Made by a program: the position numbers and the translations under genes. This document shows positions 8,479 to 16,409 of a stretch of 64,000 bases of DNA, piece by piece. Source of the stretch: JBNJGB01 sp051747385 (GTDB taxonomy: Bacteria; Myxococcota_A; UBA9042; PHBI01; JACKFB01); contig JBNJGB010000019.1 in NCBI GenBank assembly GCA_051747385.1, positions 55,739 to 119,738 on the forward strand, given 5' to 3'. The notes below the pieces were generated by a model that had not been told where the DNA came from, ran no database searches, and worked only from the letters and a program-made list of their open reading frames with translations. Each line of letters starts with the position of its first letter. Within the stretch, counting starts at the first letter, position 1.

Positions 8479-9836
8479 GGGGGCTCCTCCTCGCCATGGT
8501 CCGCGGCGGTCCCCGGCGCGCGGGCGTGCCCGGCGGCCCGGAGCCAGTCCGCCCGCGCCAGGGCTGCGTCGAAGCGGGCCCGCACCACCTCCAGCCGGGC
8601 GGCGTCCACGGCCTCCTCGGCCCGCCGCACCTCCAGGGCGGTGCCCGTGCCGGCGTCCAGGGCGCCCCGGGCCGCCTCCAGGTAGACCCGGGCGGACTCC
8701 ACCCGCTTGTCGGCGGATCGACGCGCCGCGCGGGCGATGTCGAGGTCGCCCCGGGCCTCGCGCCGACGTCGCACAAGGTCCTCGCGGGCCGCCTCGTCCA
8801 GGTCGTCGAGCTCCGCGCGCCGGGCGTCCAGCTCCGCGCGCTGCCGGCGGCGCAGGTCGCCGTCGAAGACCTCCCAGGTAAGGGACAGCCCGGCGGCCCA
8901 GAACGGCCCGGCGTCGGTCTCCACGAAGGTCTGCGGATGGCGGTAGCCCCCGGTGGCGAAAAGGTCCAGGGCGGGCAGGGCGGAGCGCCGGACGGACTCC
9001 TCCCGGGCCTCCACGGCGGCCTGCGCCGCCTCCAGCCCCTCGCGCCTCGGGTGGGCGCCGTCCGGCTCGGAGCGGACCTCCTCTCCCAGGTCCGCGAGGT
9101 CGTCGGACAGGCCGAGCGCGGTCTCCTCCGGGAGGCCCAGCAGCAGCCGGAGGGTGGTGGCCGCCTTCTCGCGCCGCCGGTGCGCCTCCTCCAGGCGGGC
9201 CTCCAGGGTCGCCACCCGGCTCTCCGCCCCGGCGACGGTCACGTCCGCGGCGAGCCCGGCCTCCCGGCCCGCGCGGGCTTCCTCCAGGCCGGCGCGGGTC
9301 GTCTCCAGGGCGCGCCGCGTCACCTCCTCCACGTCCTCGAAGAGCAGCACGCCGGCGTAGGCGGCCCGGACGGCCCAGGCCACCTCCAGCGCCCGCTCGC
9401 GTCCCTCGGCGCCGGCCGCCCGCTCCATGGCCTCGGCCGCCCGGATCCGCGCGCTGCGGGCGCCGAAGTCCAGGGCCCGCCAGCCGGCCGTGGCCTGGAC
9501 GGACGCGTTGTGGGCGGTGCCGATCTCCCGGTCGATGGTCAGCGGTCCGGGCTGCCCCGGGAGCTGGATGTCGGTCTCGAACGACAGGTCCGGGACGGGC
9601 CGGGAGTAGCGATAGGCGCCCTCCACCTCCACGCGCGGGAGCCAGGCCGTGCGCGCCTGGTCCGTCCGGGCCTCGGCGCCGTCCTCGGCGTGCCGGGCGG
9701 CCTGTACGGTGGGGTGCCGGGTCAGCGCCCGCTCCACGGCCTCGTCCAGGCTCATGCCGGATCCGTCACGCGGGGACGACGCCGCGATCGCGGCCAGCAG
9801 GGCGACGGACACCGGGTGCGCGTGGAGTCGGGACAT
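8475..9836 (-). CDS. TolC-like outer membrane efflux protein, first gene of the ABC efflux operon
   Basis: This 453-residue protein has an N-terminal signal peptide (hydrophobic stretch after MSRLHAHP), then SLDEAVERALTRHPTVQAAR, the characteristic opening of outer membrane efflux proteins. Two repeated halves of long Ala/Glu/Arg helices follow, each with beta segments. The start at 9836 was chosen because a GAGAGGA motif lies just upstream and the signal peptide follows directly; 24 further codons upstream look non-coding. It leads a six-gene operon with 4- to 8-bp overlaps at every junction, so stoichiometry is probably set by one transcript. Confidence 0.9.
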   Translation of the reverse strand: MSRLHAHPVSVALLAAIAASSPRDGSGMSLDEAVERALTRHPTVQAARHAEDGAEARTDQARTAWLPRVEVEGAYRYSRPVPDLSFETDIQLPGQPGPLTIDREIGTAHNASVQATAGWRALDFGARSARIRAAEAMERAAGAEGRERALEVAWAVRAAYAGVLLFEDVEEVTRRALETTRAGLEEARAGREAGLAADVTVAGAESRVATLEARLEEAHRRREKAATTLRLLLGLPEETALGLSDDLADLGEEVRSEPDGAHPRREGLEAAQAAVEAREESVRRSALPALDLFATGGYRHPQTFVETDAGPFWAAGLSLTWEVFDGDLRRRQRAELDARRAELDDLDEAAREDLVRRRREARGDLDIARAARRSADKRVESARVYLEAARGALDAGTGTALEVRRAEEAVDAARLEVVRARFDAALARADWLRAAGHARAPGTAADHGEEEPP

Positions 9837-9969
9837 GGTCCTCTCGCGCCGAAGCTCGAGATCCCCTCCGCCCACCGATCGCTGGGGGCGCGGCGGCGGC
9901 GGGCGCACGGAGGATAACAGCCTCGCCCGTCTCCTGTCTCACGGTCCCGGCGCGCGCCGGCTCGGAAGG

Positions 9970-10428
9970 TCAGAGCACGTCCAGGACGCCGTCCAGGTCC
10001 CGGGTCTCGGAGTTCACGCGCCCCAGGTGGTGCAGCAGCACGTCGTTGATCGGGGAGGCCGGGTGGCGCAGGAGCATTCGGTGATAGGCGTGGCGAAGCG
10101 CCTCGTCCGTGCGGCGGGCCTCCTCGAGCACGTGGCGATCGGCCGCGCCCAGCAGGTGCCGCAGCTCGAGCCAGCGGCGCCGCAGGGTGTGGCGCATGCT
10201 CTCGTGGTCGCGCGGGCGCTCGTGGTTGAGGCGCACGTACTCCTGGAGCTCGCTCGCCTGGACGGCGCGCTCCTCGGCGAGTCCGCGGAGGAGCTGTCCG
10301 AGTGGCGCACCCCGCATGATCTCGGCCGCCTGCTGATAGCCGGCCGCGCTGTCGAGGCTCCGCTCGATCACCTCCTGAAGCCCCTCGACCGCGCCGTGCT
10401 CCATCGTCGTCAGGGTCTGCAGGGCCAT
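9970..10428 (-). CDS. DUF2383 (PA2169-like) four-helix bundle protein
   Basis: This 152-residue, almost all-helical protein has the spacing typical of DUF2383: a first helix with LQEVIERSLDSAAGYQQAAE, a second with LLRGLAEERAVQASELQEYV, then RRRWLELRHLLGAADRHVLEE and EALRHAYHRML. The fold is ferritin-like, but the canonical metal ligands of ferritins cannot be confirmed by eye. Family members are often stress-induced and of unknown biochemical role. The start at 10428 has an AAGGAGG motif at good spacing. The neighbouring YtxH and DUF948-like genes are of the same small stress/envelope type. Confidence 0.8.
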   Translation of the reverse strand: MALQTLTTMEHGAVEGLQEVIERSLDSAAGYQQAAEIMRGAPLGQLLRGLAEERAVQASELQEYVRLNHERPRDHESMRHTLRRRWLELRHLLGAADRHVLEEARRTDEALRHAYHRMLLRHPASPINDVLLHHLGRVNSETRDLDGVLDVL

Positions 10429-10546
10429 GGCTCGCCTCCTTCGGCAGGACGCATGACGAAGCTGCAACCCATGTGCCACCATGGGGAGCCTGAAGCGGGC
10501 ACGACCTGTGGAGAGCCCCCGCCGCGGGCTCGAGTGAGGGCACGCC

Positions 10547-11530
10547 ATGAACCCCATCGGAGAGAAGTTCGTCGAGGAGACCCTGGAGACCGCCCTGGAG
10601 GTGGATCCGAGCTCGATCCGGCAGCTGGTGGATCGCGTGCGGCGGAAGGCCGGCGGCCCCGACGAGGTCCTGGCCGACGCCATCGTGGAGTTCTATGCCC
10701 GGAAGGGAGCCTTGGTGGGTTTCCTCACGGGCCTCCCGGGCAGCCCGCTGCTGGCGCTTCCCCTGGCGTTCGTGGACACGCGCGGGACCCTGCGCCTGGC
10801 CGCGGACATCGTGGCGGCGGTGGAGTACCTGCGCCGGCCCGACTTCTTCGACGATCCCGGCTGGCGCACCGAGCTGGCGCGGATCCTCGGGGATCTCGAG
10901 GGCGAGCTCCGACCCGGCGAGCGCACGCGGAAGGGCTCGCTCCGGCACGCCGCGCGCGTGATGCTCCAGCGCGTCACCACGGGCGAGAGCTCGCGGCTGC
11001 TCCGCCAGGCGATCCTCCACTGGGCGTCGAAGCGGACGGCTCGGCGCGCCGTGTTCACGAAGCTCGTCCCGGTGGTCGGCGGCTTCGCCGGCGCGGCCTG
11101 GAACTACGTGGAGCTGCGCCACGAGGGGCGGGAGGTCGTGTCCCGCATCCTCGCCGAGACGTCACACGCCCACGCCCCGGCCCCGACACCGGCTGCCGAG
11201 CGGAAGCCGGCCGCCGAGAGGCCGGCGAAGCGGAAGCCCGCTGCCGAGAAGCGCGTCGCCGAGGAGCCGCAGCCCGAGCCGCCGGCGGTGGACAAGCCGG
11301 CCGCCGAGAAGCCGGCGAAGCGGAAGCCGGCCGTGGACAAGCCGGCCCGGAAGGCGACCCGCGCCGCGGCGCCCTCGACGAAGGCGGCGGACAAGGCGAC
11401 CGGCACCGCGGCGCTGTCCAAGTTGACCCGCAAGGAGCTGTACGAGCGGGCGCAGAAGGCGAAGATCCCCGGCCGCTCCGGCATGAGCAAGAAGCAGCTC
11501 GTGGACGCCCTGTCCGACAAGGGGTCGTAG
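10547..11530 (+). CDS. EcsC-like protein with histone-H1-like tail and C-terminal Rho-N/SAP-like motif
   Basis: This 327-residue protein has three parts. Residues 1-205 resemble EcsC-family proteins (a Gly-rich hydrophobic stretch GFLTGLPGSPLLALPLAFVD near 60-80, and KLVPVVGGFAGAAWNY near 170-185). Residues about 210-285 are a low-complexity Lys/Pro/Ala tail with repeats such as KPAAEKPAKRKPA, like bacterial histone-H1-type tails. Residues about 287-327 (LTRKELYERAQKAKIPGRS, then MSKKQLVDAL) match the helix-extended-helix pattern of Rho-N/SAP-like nucleic acid binding motifs. Such a fusion could tether DNA to the membrane or to a polyhydroxyalkanoate-like surface; that role is speculative. 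No close Shine-Dalgarno is obvious, but the coding style begins sharply at this ATG. Confidence 0.75.
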   Translation: MNPIGEKFVEETLETALEVDPSSIRQLVDRVRRKAGGPDEVLADAIVEFYARKGALVGFLTGLPGSPLLALPLAFVDTRGTLRLAADIVAAVEYLRRPDFFDDPGWRTELARILGDLEGELRPGERTRKGSLRHAARVMLQRVTTGESSRLLRQAILHWASKRTARRAVFTKLVPVVGGFAGAAWNYVELRHEGREVVSRILAETSHAHAPAPTPAAERKPAAERPAKRKPAAEKRVAEEPQPEPPAVDKPAAEKPAKRKPAVDKPARKATRAAAPSTKAADKATGTAALSKLTRKELYERAQKAKIPGRSGMSKKQLVDALSDKGS

Positions 11531-11601
11531 GGGGCGGCAGACGCAGGTTCATCCCGGGATCCCGGGGCGTTCCGCTACGACCCATGGCGAAACGCTCCGA
11601 G

Positions 11602-11632
11602 GGGCCGGCACCCCGCGCACGGGGGCCGGCCC
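11602..11632. terminator. Hairpin between convergent genes
   Basis: GGGCCGGC (11602-11609) pairs with GCCGGCCC (11625-11632) around a 15-base loop, in the 130-bp gap between the convergent EcsC-like and YtxH-like genes. There is no T-run on either side, so it may be a weak bidirectional terminator or only a 3' stabilising structure. Confidence 0.4.
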
Positions 11633-11660
11633 GCTCGTCCGTCCGCGCCGGGACTTCCGC

Positions 11661-11954
11661 TCAGTGATGCTTCGGGCGCGGTGTGGCCTGCGGCTGCGCC
11701 TGCGGGTGCGCCTCGATCTGGGACTCGTAGGTCCGCTGGAACGTGTCGCGCGCCGCCTCGGCGGCCGCGTTGTACGCGCTCTGGAGCGCCGGCGGGATGG
11801 CCCGAAGCTCGTCGCGCCGGGTCCGGAACTGGTCGGCGAGGGCCTCCCGGGTCTCCAGCCCGGCCCTGGGCGCGGTCAGATAGGCGATCCCGGCGCCGAG
11901 GGCGGCGCCGCCGAGGAAAGCGAGGAGGAAGCTGCCTGTGTGGTGGTCTGCCAT
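11661..11954 (-). CDS. YtxH-like small membrane protein
   Basis: This 97-residue protein starts with a Gly/Ala-rich membrane helix (SFLLAFLGGAALGAGIAYLTAP, followed by RAG), which is the YtxH-domain hallmark, then an amphipathic helix with LETREALADQFRTRRDEL and a Gln/Pro/His-rich tail ending PKHH. Members are general-stress membrane proteins of unknown role. It lies 13 bp downstream of the DUF948-like gene, with a GGAACC-type weak ribosome site, and is probably co-transcribed with it. Confidence 0.8.
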   Translation of the reverse strand: MADHHTGSFLLAFLGGAALGAGIAYLTAPRAGLETREALADQFRTRRDELRAIPPALQSAYNAAAEAARDTFQRTYESQIEAHPQAQPQATPRPKHH

Positions 11955-11967
11955 GGTTCCTTGCTCC

Positions 11968-12510
11968 TTAGCGAACGTCGTGAAACGCCTCCCCGGCGGT
12001 GGCGCCGGGGGGCGGGGACGGCGAAGTGCCGCCGTCGTGGGGTGGAGCCTCGTGCGGGGTCGGCTGGCCCGGCTGCGACCACGGGGGAGGCGGAGCGGGC
12101 CCGTGGGACTGCTCGCGCTCGCTCCGACCCGCCTCCGCGTGCCCGTGGTCGCCCCGGGCGGCGCGAAACGCCGTCACCGCCGCCACCATCGCCGGTCCCA
12201 CGGATGCGCTGACCGCGGTGGCCTTGCGGATGGTCTCGCTCAGGGCCCGCACGCTGTGGGTGAACTCCTCGGTGGTGGCGAGGACCTCGTCCACGGTCCC
12301 GCCACCCTTCTCCAGGTGGCTCGCGAGGTGATCGGCGCGCTCCAGGATGGACGACGACTGCCCGAGCACCCGGTGCGCGTCGTCGTCGAGGCGGCGCACC
12401 GTCTCTTCCGTCCGCTTCACCAGGGAGCGGATGGACAGGAGCACCGGGATGAGGACGCCGATCAGCAGTGCGGCGAGCGCGATGAGGACGATCTGGATGC
12501 TCTCGGTCAT
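11968..12510 (-). CDS. DUF948-like membrane-anchored coiled-coil protein
   Basis: This 180-residue protein has one N-terminal membrane helix (about 5-26) followed by a chemotaxis-receptor-like helical region (RSLVKRTEETVRRLDDDAHR, and repeated heptads to about 100), then a Pro/His/Gly-rich disordered tail. DUF948 proteins share this plan and are often encoded next to YtxH genes, as here. The function is unknown; a role in envelope organisation or stress is only suggested by the pairing. The start at 12510 has AAGGAGATG close upstream. Confidence 0.75.
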   Translation of the reverse strand: MTESIQIVLIALAALLIGVLIPVLLSIRSLVKRTEETVRRLDDDAHRVLGQSSSILERADHLASHLEKGGGTVDEVLATTEEFTHSVRALSETIRKATAVSASVGPAMVAAVTAFRAARGDHGHAEAGRSEREQSHGPAPPPPWSQPGQPTPHEAPPHDGGTSPSPPPGATAGEAFHDVR

Positions 12511-12775
12511 CGGGACGTCATCTCCTTGCCCGGGCCGGCACCGCAGGACAAGCCCGGCTCGCGATCCCCGAGCCGCACCCTGATGCGAACGCCGTGCCAG
12601 CCTCGTGGGCGGGCGCCGATCACCGGACGCGCGATCGCGCCGCGCGCGGAGCGCCCGGATGTCTCATGGATGTTCGGATACGTGAGGTAACGTGCCACAG
12701 ACCGGGACGTCTGGAAAGCCGACCCTCCCTCGTTTCGCCCGTCGTTTCGCCTGCGTGACGCGCCGAGGCCTTCGG

Positions 12776-12917
12776 CAGGGCAATCGCAGAGTCGGAGAAC
12801 CGTGGGCCGCGCGGCGGCACGGCGCCCGGCGCCGGACTGCACCCGCTCGGAAACGATGGATTCTGCGCGTCTGAGAGCAGGCAAGGGCACGGGCACGGGC
12901 AAGGGCAAGGGAGGGCG
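12776..12917 (+). repeat. Dispersed G-rich repeat, copy A (long form, 3' truncated)
   Basis: This copy begins with CAGGGCAATCGCAGAG, includes the palindromic segment GGCGCCCGGCGCC, the conserved core CGGAAACGATGGATTC and TGCGCGTCTGAGAGCAGGC, then a run of GGGCAC/GGGCAA hexamers ending GGGAGGGCG. It matches copy C (30586-30753) almost throughout, but lacks the terminal hairpin found in copies B and C. It sits between divergent genes, upstream of the PRPP synthetase gene. Confidence 0.85.
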
Positions 12918-12919
12918 CC

Positions 12920-12949
12920 TTGACACCCCGCGTGCGGCGGCCGGACGAT
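12920..12949 (+). promoter_or_regulatory. Candidate sigma70 promoter of the PRPP synthetase gene
   Basis: A perfect TTGACA (12920-12925) lies directly after repeat copy A. It is followed at 18 bp by GACGAT (12944-12949), a 3/6 match to the -10 consensus. The gene starts 38 bp later. The weak -10 makes this tentative. Confidence 0.35.
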
Positions 12950-12987
12950 CGACGCGTCCCCACAGACCCCAGCGACGGAGCGTGGCC

Positions 12988-13977
12988 ATGGACCGCGAGC
13001 GGATCGCCGTGTTCGGGCTCGGCGCCAGCCGGGCGTTCGCAGAGCGCATGTGCGCCTCCCTGGAGGTGCCCCCGGCCCGCCACGAGGAGCGGGACTTCGA
13101 GGACGGGGAGCACAAGGCCCGCCCCCTGGAGAGCGTGCGGGGCCGCGACGTCTACGTGGTCTGCTCCCTGTACGGCGACGAGGAGCACACGGTGAACGAC
13201 AAGCTCGTCCGGATGCTCTTCTTCCTGGGCGCCGTCCGGGAGGGCGGGGCGGCGCGCGTGACCGCCGTGGTGCCGTACCTCTGCTACGCGCGGAAGGATC
13301 GCCAGACCAAGCCCCGCGACCCGGTCACCACGCGGTACGTGGCCCAGCTCTTCGAGGCCGTCGGCGTGGATCGCGTGGTCACCATGGACGTGCACAACCC
13401 GGCCGCGTTCCAGAACGCCTTCCGCTGCCGGACCGAGCACCTGTCCGCCCGCCGCGTCTTCGTGGACCACCTGCTGAGCCGCGTGGACACGGACGAGCGG
13501 ATCGCGGTGGTGAGCCCGGACGCCGGCGGGGAGAAGCGCGCCGAGAAGATGCGCGAGCTGCTCGAGCGGCACCTGGAGGTGGACGTCACGCTGGTCTTCA
13601 TGGAGAAGAAGCGCAGCGAGGGCCGCGTGACCGGGCAGGCCGTCGTCGGTGACGTGAAGGGTCGGGTGGCCGTGGTCGTCGACGATCTCGTGGCCAGCGG
13701 GACCACCCTGGCGCGGGCCGCCGCCGCCTGCCGCGAGGGCGGCGCCACCCGGGCCTACGCGGCCGTCACGCACGGCCTCTTCGTGAAGGACGCGCCGGAG
13801 GTGCTGCGGGATCCGGCCCTGGAGCGGGTGCTGGTCACCGACACGGTCCCCCCGTTCCGGCTGCCGCCGCGGGTCCGCGGGGAGCACGTGACCCTGCTGG
13901 ACGTGGCGCCCTACTTCGCCGAGACCGTCCGCCGCCTCCACCGGGGCGGCTCCATCGTCGACCTGGTGGAGGGCTGA
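12988..13977 (+). CDS. prs: Ribose-phosphate pyrophosphokinase (PRPP synthetase), divergent form
   Basis: This 329-residue protein of the Prs fold transfers pyrophosphate from ATP to ribose 5-phosphate. Recognisable motifs are the ATP-site loop VPYLCYARKDRQTKPRDPVT (near 92-111), the metal-binding VTMDVHNPAAFQNAF (near 131-145; family DLHxxQxxxFF), VVSPDAGGEKRAEKM (near 172-186) and the PRPP-loop VVVDDLVASGTTL (near 229-241). The sequence differs from standard bacterial Prs (AVFGLGASRAFAERM instead of the usual SGNANPELA opening), so it may be a second, specialised enzyme. The start at 12988 was chosen for homology; upstream open frame runs into repeat A. It lies convergent to the TPP-enzyme gene, 12 bp apart. 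Confidence 0.85.
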   Translation: MDRERIAVFGLGASRAFAERMCASLEVPPARHEERDFEDGEHKARPLESVRGRDVYVVCSLYGDEEHTVNDKLVRMLFFLGAVREGGAARVTAVVPYLCYARKDRQTKPRDPVTTRYVAQLFEAVGVDRVVTMDVHNPAAFQNAFRCRTEHLSARRVFVDHLLSRVDTDERIAVVSPDAGGEKRAEKMRELLERHLEVDVTLVFMEKKRSEGRVTGQAVVGDVKGRVAVVVDDLVASGTTLARAAAACREGGATRAYAAVTHGLFVKDAPEVLRDPALERVLVTDTVPPFRLPPRVRGEHVTLLDVAPYFAETVRRLHRGGSIVDLVEG

Positions 13978-13989
13978 CGGGAGGCGACC

Positions 13990-15741
13990 TCAGATCGACA
14001 TGGAGCCCTCGCGGAAGTCGCTGGCGGCCAGGATCACGTTCACGCAGACGGGCGTGCCCTCCGCGGCCAGGCGCTTCGCCTCGTCGAGGGTCTCGTCGAT
14101 CCTCGCCGGGTCGTCCAGCAGGAGGCCCTTGCCGCCGTAGCCCTCCGCGACCCTGTGATAGTCGGTGCGGCGAAGCTCCGTGCCCACGGGATCGCCGAGG
14201 ATCTTCACCTGGTCGCGCGCGATCTGCTGCCAGCTCGCGTCCGTCCCGACGACGGCGATGGGCGCGTAGCCGCTGCGGACACAGGTGTCGAACTCGGCCA
14301 GGCTGTAGGCGCAGGATCCGTCGCCGTAGAAGAGCCAGATCTCGGCGGAGGGGCGCACGCTGGCGGCGCCGATCGCGAAGCCGCCCCCCACGCCGAGGGT
14401 CCCGAACACGCCGGGATCCAGCCACCGGAGCGGGCCGCGCGGCCGCACGATGTACGAGCCGGTCGCCACGAAGTCGCCGCCGTCGACGATGAGGACGCTG
14501 TCGTCGGCGATCCGCTCCTCGATCCGCAGGAAGAGGTCGATGGGGTCCACGAGCGGCCCCGCGCTGTCCGCCTTCGCGCGAATCTTCGCGTCCCGGGCCT
14601 CCTCGCGCTCGCGGAGGGTCTCGAACCAGGTGCTCCGATCCGGCGCGGACCGCGCCCGCTCGGCCAGCCGCATCAGGAACCGCCCAGGGTGCGCCTGGAC
14701 GGCGATCTCGGGCTTCCGGTTCTTCCGGAGCGCCGTCGCGTCGAGGTTGGCGCTCACCACCGTGGCCTCCCGGTTGATCTTCAGCCCGTAGCCGAGCCGG
14801 AAGTCGAAGGGGAAGCCGGCCACCAGGACGACGTCCGCCTCCTTCAGGGCCGCCGTCCGCGCGTGGCGGAACTGGATGTCGCTGTACCGGCCGAGCAGCC
14901 CGCGCGACGAGCCGCCCACGAAGGTCGGCAGGCCGAGGGCGCGCACGGCGTCGGCCAGATCCTCGGCGCGCTCCGGCGTCATGTGCACCATCGCCTGGTT
15001 GCCCACGACGAGCACCGGCTTGCGGGCCGCCGACAGCGCATCGGCCACCTCGTCCACCCTCGCGTCGACGTCCCGGCCGAAGGGCAGCCTCACGTCGGGC
15101 AGCGACGGCCGGGGGATGCGCGGCATGTGGAACTGGTGCTGGAGATAGCCGCTCATGGCCAGCCTCGCGGCCTTGCCGGCGAGGCCCTCCATCGCGTCGA
15201 CGCCGGACTCCTTCAGGTACCACTCGGCGACGATCTCCTTCGGATAGAGGAGGTCCACCGGGATCTCCAGGAAGACCGGCCCGGGCACGCCCTCCGTCGC
15301 CGTCCGGAAGGCCCGGTCGAGCATGGGCGCCAGGTCGCCGACCTTGTTGCAGCGGGCCGCCCACTTGGTGATGGGCTCCATCAGGGCGATCTGGTCGATG
15401 TCCTGCAACGAGCCCCTCCCGCGCAGGACCGTCGCGGTCGCGCCGCCGAGCACGAGGATCGGCTGCTGCGCCTCCTGGGCGTTCTTGACCGCCGTCACCG
15501 TGTTGGTCACGCCCGGCCCCGCGGTGACGGCGCAGACGCCCGGGGTCCCTGTCATCCTGCTGGCCGCGTCGGCGGCGAAGGCCGCGCTCACCTCGTCGCG
15601 CACGTCGACGATCCGCAGGCCGTGTGCCTTGGCGCCCTGGAGGATGGGCGAGATGTGGCCGCCGCAGAGGTTGTAGAGGCAGGGCACGCCGTGGGAGGCG
15701 AGCACCCTGCCGACGATGGATCCGCCGTGATCGTGGGGCAT
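13990..15741 (-). CDS. ILVBL-like ThDP-dependent enzyme (acetolactate synthase / 2-hydroxyacyl-CoA lyase superfamily)
   Basis: This 583-residue enzyme has the three domains of ThDP enzymes: an N-terminal PYR domain with LYNLCGGHISPIL and the cofactor-activating Glu in VRDEVSAAFAADA (near 51), a central domain (about 200-330) and a C-terminal PP domain with YGDGSCAYSLAEFDT (near 472-486). Its segments resemble animal ILVBL (a 2-hydroxyacyl-CoA lyase) more than catabolic acetolactate synthases, judged from memory of family sequences. The metal-ligand Asn expected about 25 residues after GDG (family VGND) is Thr here (VVGTD, near residue 500). The start at 15741 lies 14 bp downstream of the TetR-family gene, which probably heads a two-gene operon and controls it through the palindrome at 16372-16403. 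Confidence 0.85.
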   Translation of the reverse strand: MPHDHGGSIVGRVLASHGVPCLYNLCGGHISPILQGAKAHGLRIVDVRDEVSAAFAADAASRMTGTPGVCAVTAGPGVTNTVTAVKNAQEAQQPILVLGGATATVLRGRGSLQDIDQIALMEPITKWAARCNKVGDLAPMLDRAFRTATEGVPGPVFLEIPVDLLYPKEIVAEWYLKESGVDAMEGLAGKAARLAMSGYLQHQFHMPRIPRPSLPDVRLPFGRDVDARVDEVADALSAARKPVLVVGNQAMVHMTPERAEDLADAVRALGLPTFVGGSSRGLLGRYSDIQFRHARTAALKEADVVLVAGFPFDFRLGYGLKINREATVVSANLDATALRKNRKPEIAVQAHPGRFLMRLAERARSAPDRSTWFETLREREEARDAKIRAKADSAGPLVDPIDLFLRIEERIADDSVLIVDGGDFVATGSYIVRPRGPLRWLDPGVFGTLGVGGGFAIGAASVRPSAEIWLFYGDGSCAYSLAEFDTCVRSGYAPIAVVGTDASWQQIARDQVKILGDPVGTELRRTDYHRVAEGYGGKGLLLDDPARIDETLDEAKRLAAEGTPVCVNVILAASDFREGSMSI

Positions 15742-15755
15742 GGAGCTCCGGGAGG

Positions 15756-16343
15756 TCAGGAGGTGAAGGAGTGCAGGTCCGCGGTCCAGCCGTGGGCGAG
15801 GGCGGCGTCCACCACGGGACGCGCCAGCTCCTCGACGAGCCGCGGGTAGTCGCGGAGGGGCAGCCGGCCGGACCAGATCTCGAGGCCGAGGCCGTGCAGG
15901 ACGATGGAGGCCCGGCCCACCAGCGCGAACCGCGTGGCCCGATCCAGGTCGCGGTAGCGCGGGTGCGCCCCCATGCGGTCGGCCAGCTCGCGGCGCACCG
16001 GGCCCCACTTGGGGTGCCAGTGATCGGGGCGCAGGAAGAGGGCCTCGTACAGACGCCGCTGCTCCGCGGCGAAGCGGAGCCAGCCGATGCCCGTCGCCAC
16101 CAGCGGATCGTCGTGCCCGTGGGCGGCGGCGACCGCCGCCTCGACGAAGCGCTCGATGATCCGGTCCATGAGCTTCCCGAGCAGATCCTCCATGGATTCG
16201 AAGTGCGTGAACACCGGCGCCGTCGAGCACCCCAGGCGCGCCGCCACCGCGCGGGCCGTCACGGCGCTGATCCCCGCCTCGCGCGTGAGCGTCAGCGCGA
16301 CGTCGAGGATCCGCTCGGGCGTGTAGCGGGGGTTCGGGGGCAT
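15756..16343 (-). CDS. TetR-family transcriptional regulator
   Basis: This 195-residue protein has the TetR N-terminal helix-turn-helix (about 8-55: RILDVALTLTREAGISAVTARAVA is the start, with CSTAPVFTHFESMEDLL as recognition region) and a C-terminal ligand domain with WLRFAAEQRRLYEALFL. A 32-bp imperfect palindrome lies 29 bp upstream of its start, as expected for autoregulation. The ILVBL-like gene follows at 14 bp, so the ligand is likely a substrate or product of that enzyme (inference). Confidence 0.88.
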   Translation of the reverse strand: MPPNPRYTPERILDVALTLTREAGISAVTARAVAARLGCSTAPVFTHFESMEDLLGKLMDRIIERFVEAAVAAAHGHDDPLVATGIGWLRFAAEQRRLYEALFLRPDHWHPKWGPVRRELADRMGAHPRYRDLDRATRFALVGRASIVLHGLGLEIWSGRLPLRDYPRLVEELARPVVDAALAHGWTADLHSFTS

Positions 16344-16371
16344 GGCTCGGCCCTGGAGTGCGGGTTCGTTG

Positions 16372-16403
16372 GGATAACGCGTGTTAGGTAACGCGTGATA
16401 TCC
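16372..16403. promoter_or_regulatory. Likely TetR operator, 32-bp imperfect palindrome
   Basis: The left half GGATAACGCGTGTTAG and the right half GTAACGCGTGATATCC are inverted repeats matching at 12 of 16 positions. They also contain two direct copies of TAACGCGTG. The site is AT-richer than its surroundings and lies just upstream of the TetR-family gene, so it is probably bound by that protein and covers its promoter. Confidence 0.6.
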
Positions 16404-16409
16404 ACGCCC

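Larger units (their letters stand above)
12511..12987. other. 477-bp intergenic region between divergent genes
   Basis: No gene is supported here. The stretch holds the upstream region of the DUF948-like gene, a GGATACGTGAGGTAACGTG motif (12676-12694) that resembles half of the TetR operator at 16372-16403, one copy of the dispersed repeat (12776-12917), and a candidate promoter for the PRPP synthetase gene (12920-12949). Confidence 0.6.

Noticed and set aside
12870..12917. CRISPR-like array in the GGGCAA runs
   Set aside because: The hexamers have no unique spacers and no cas genes are present; they are a simple repeat within a dispersed element.
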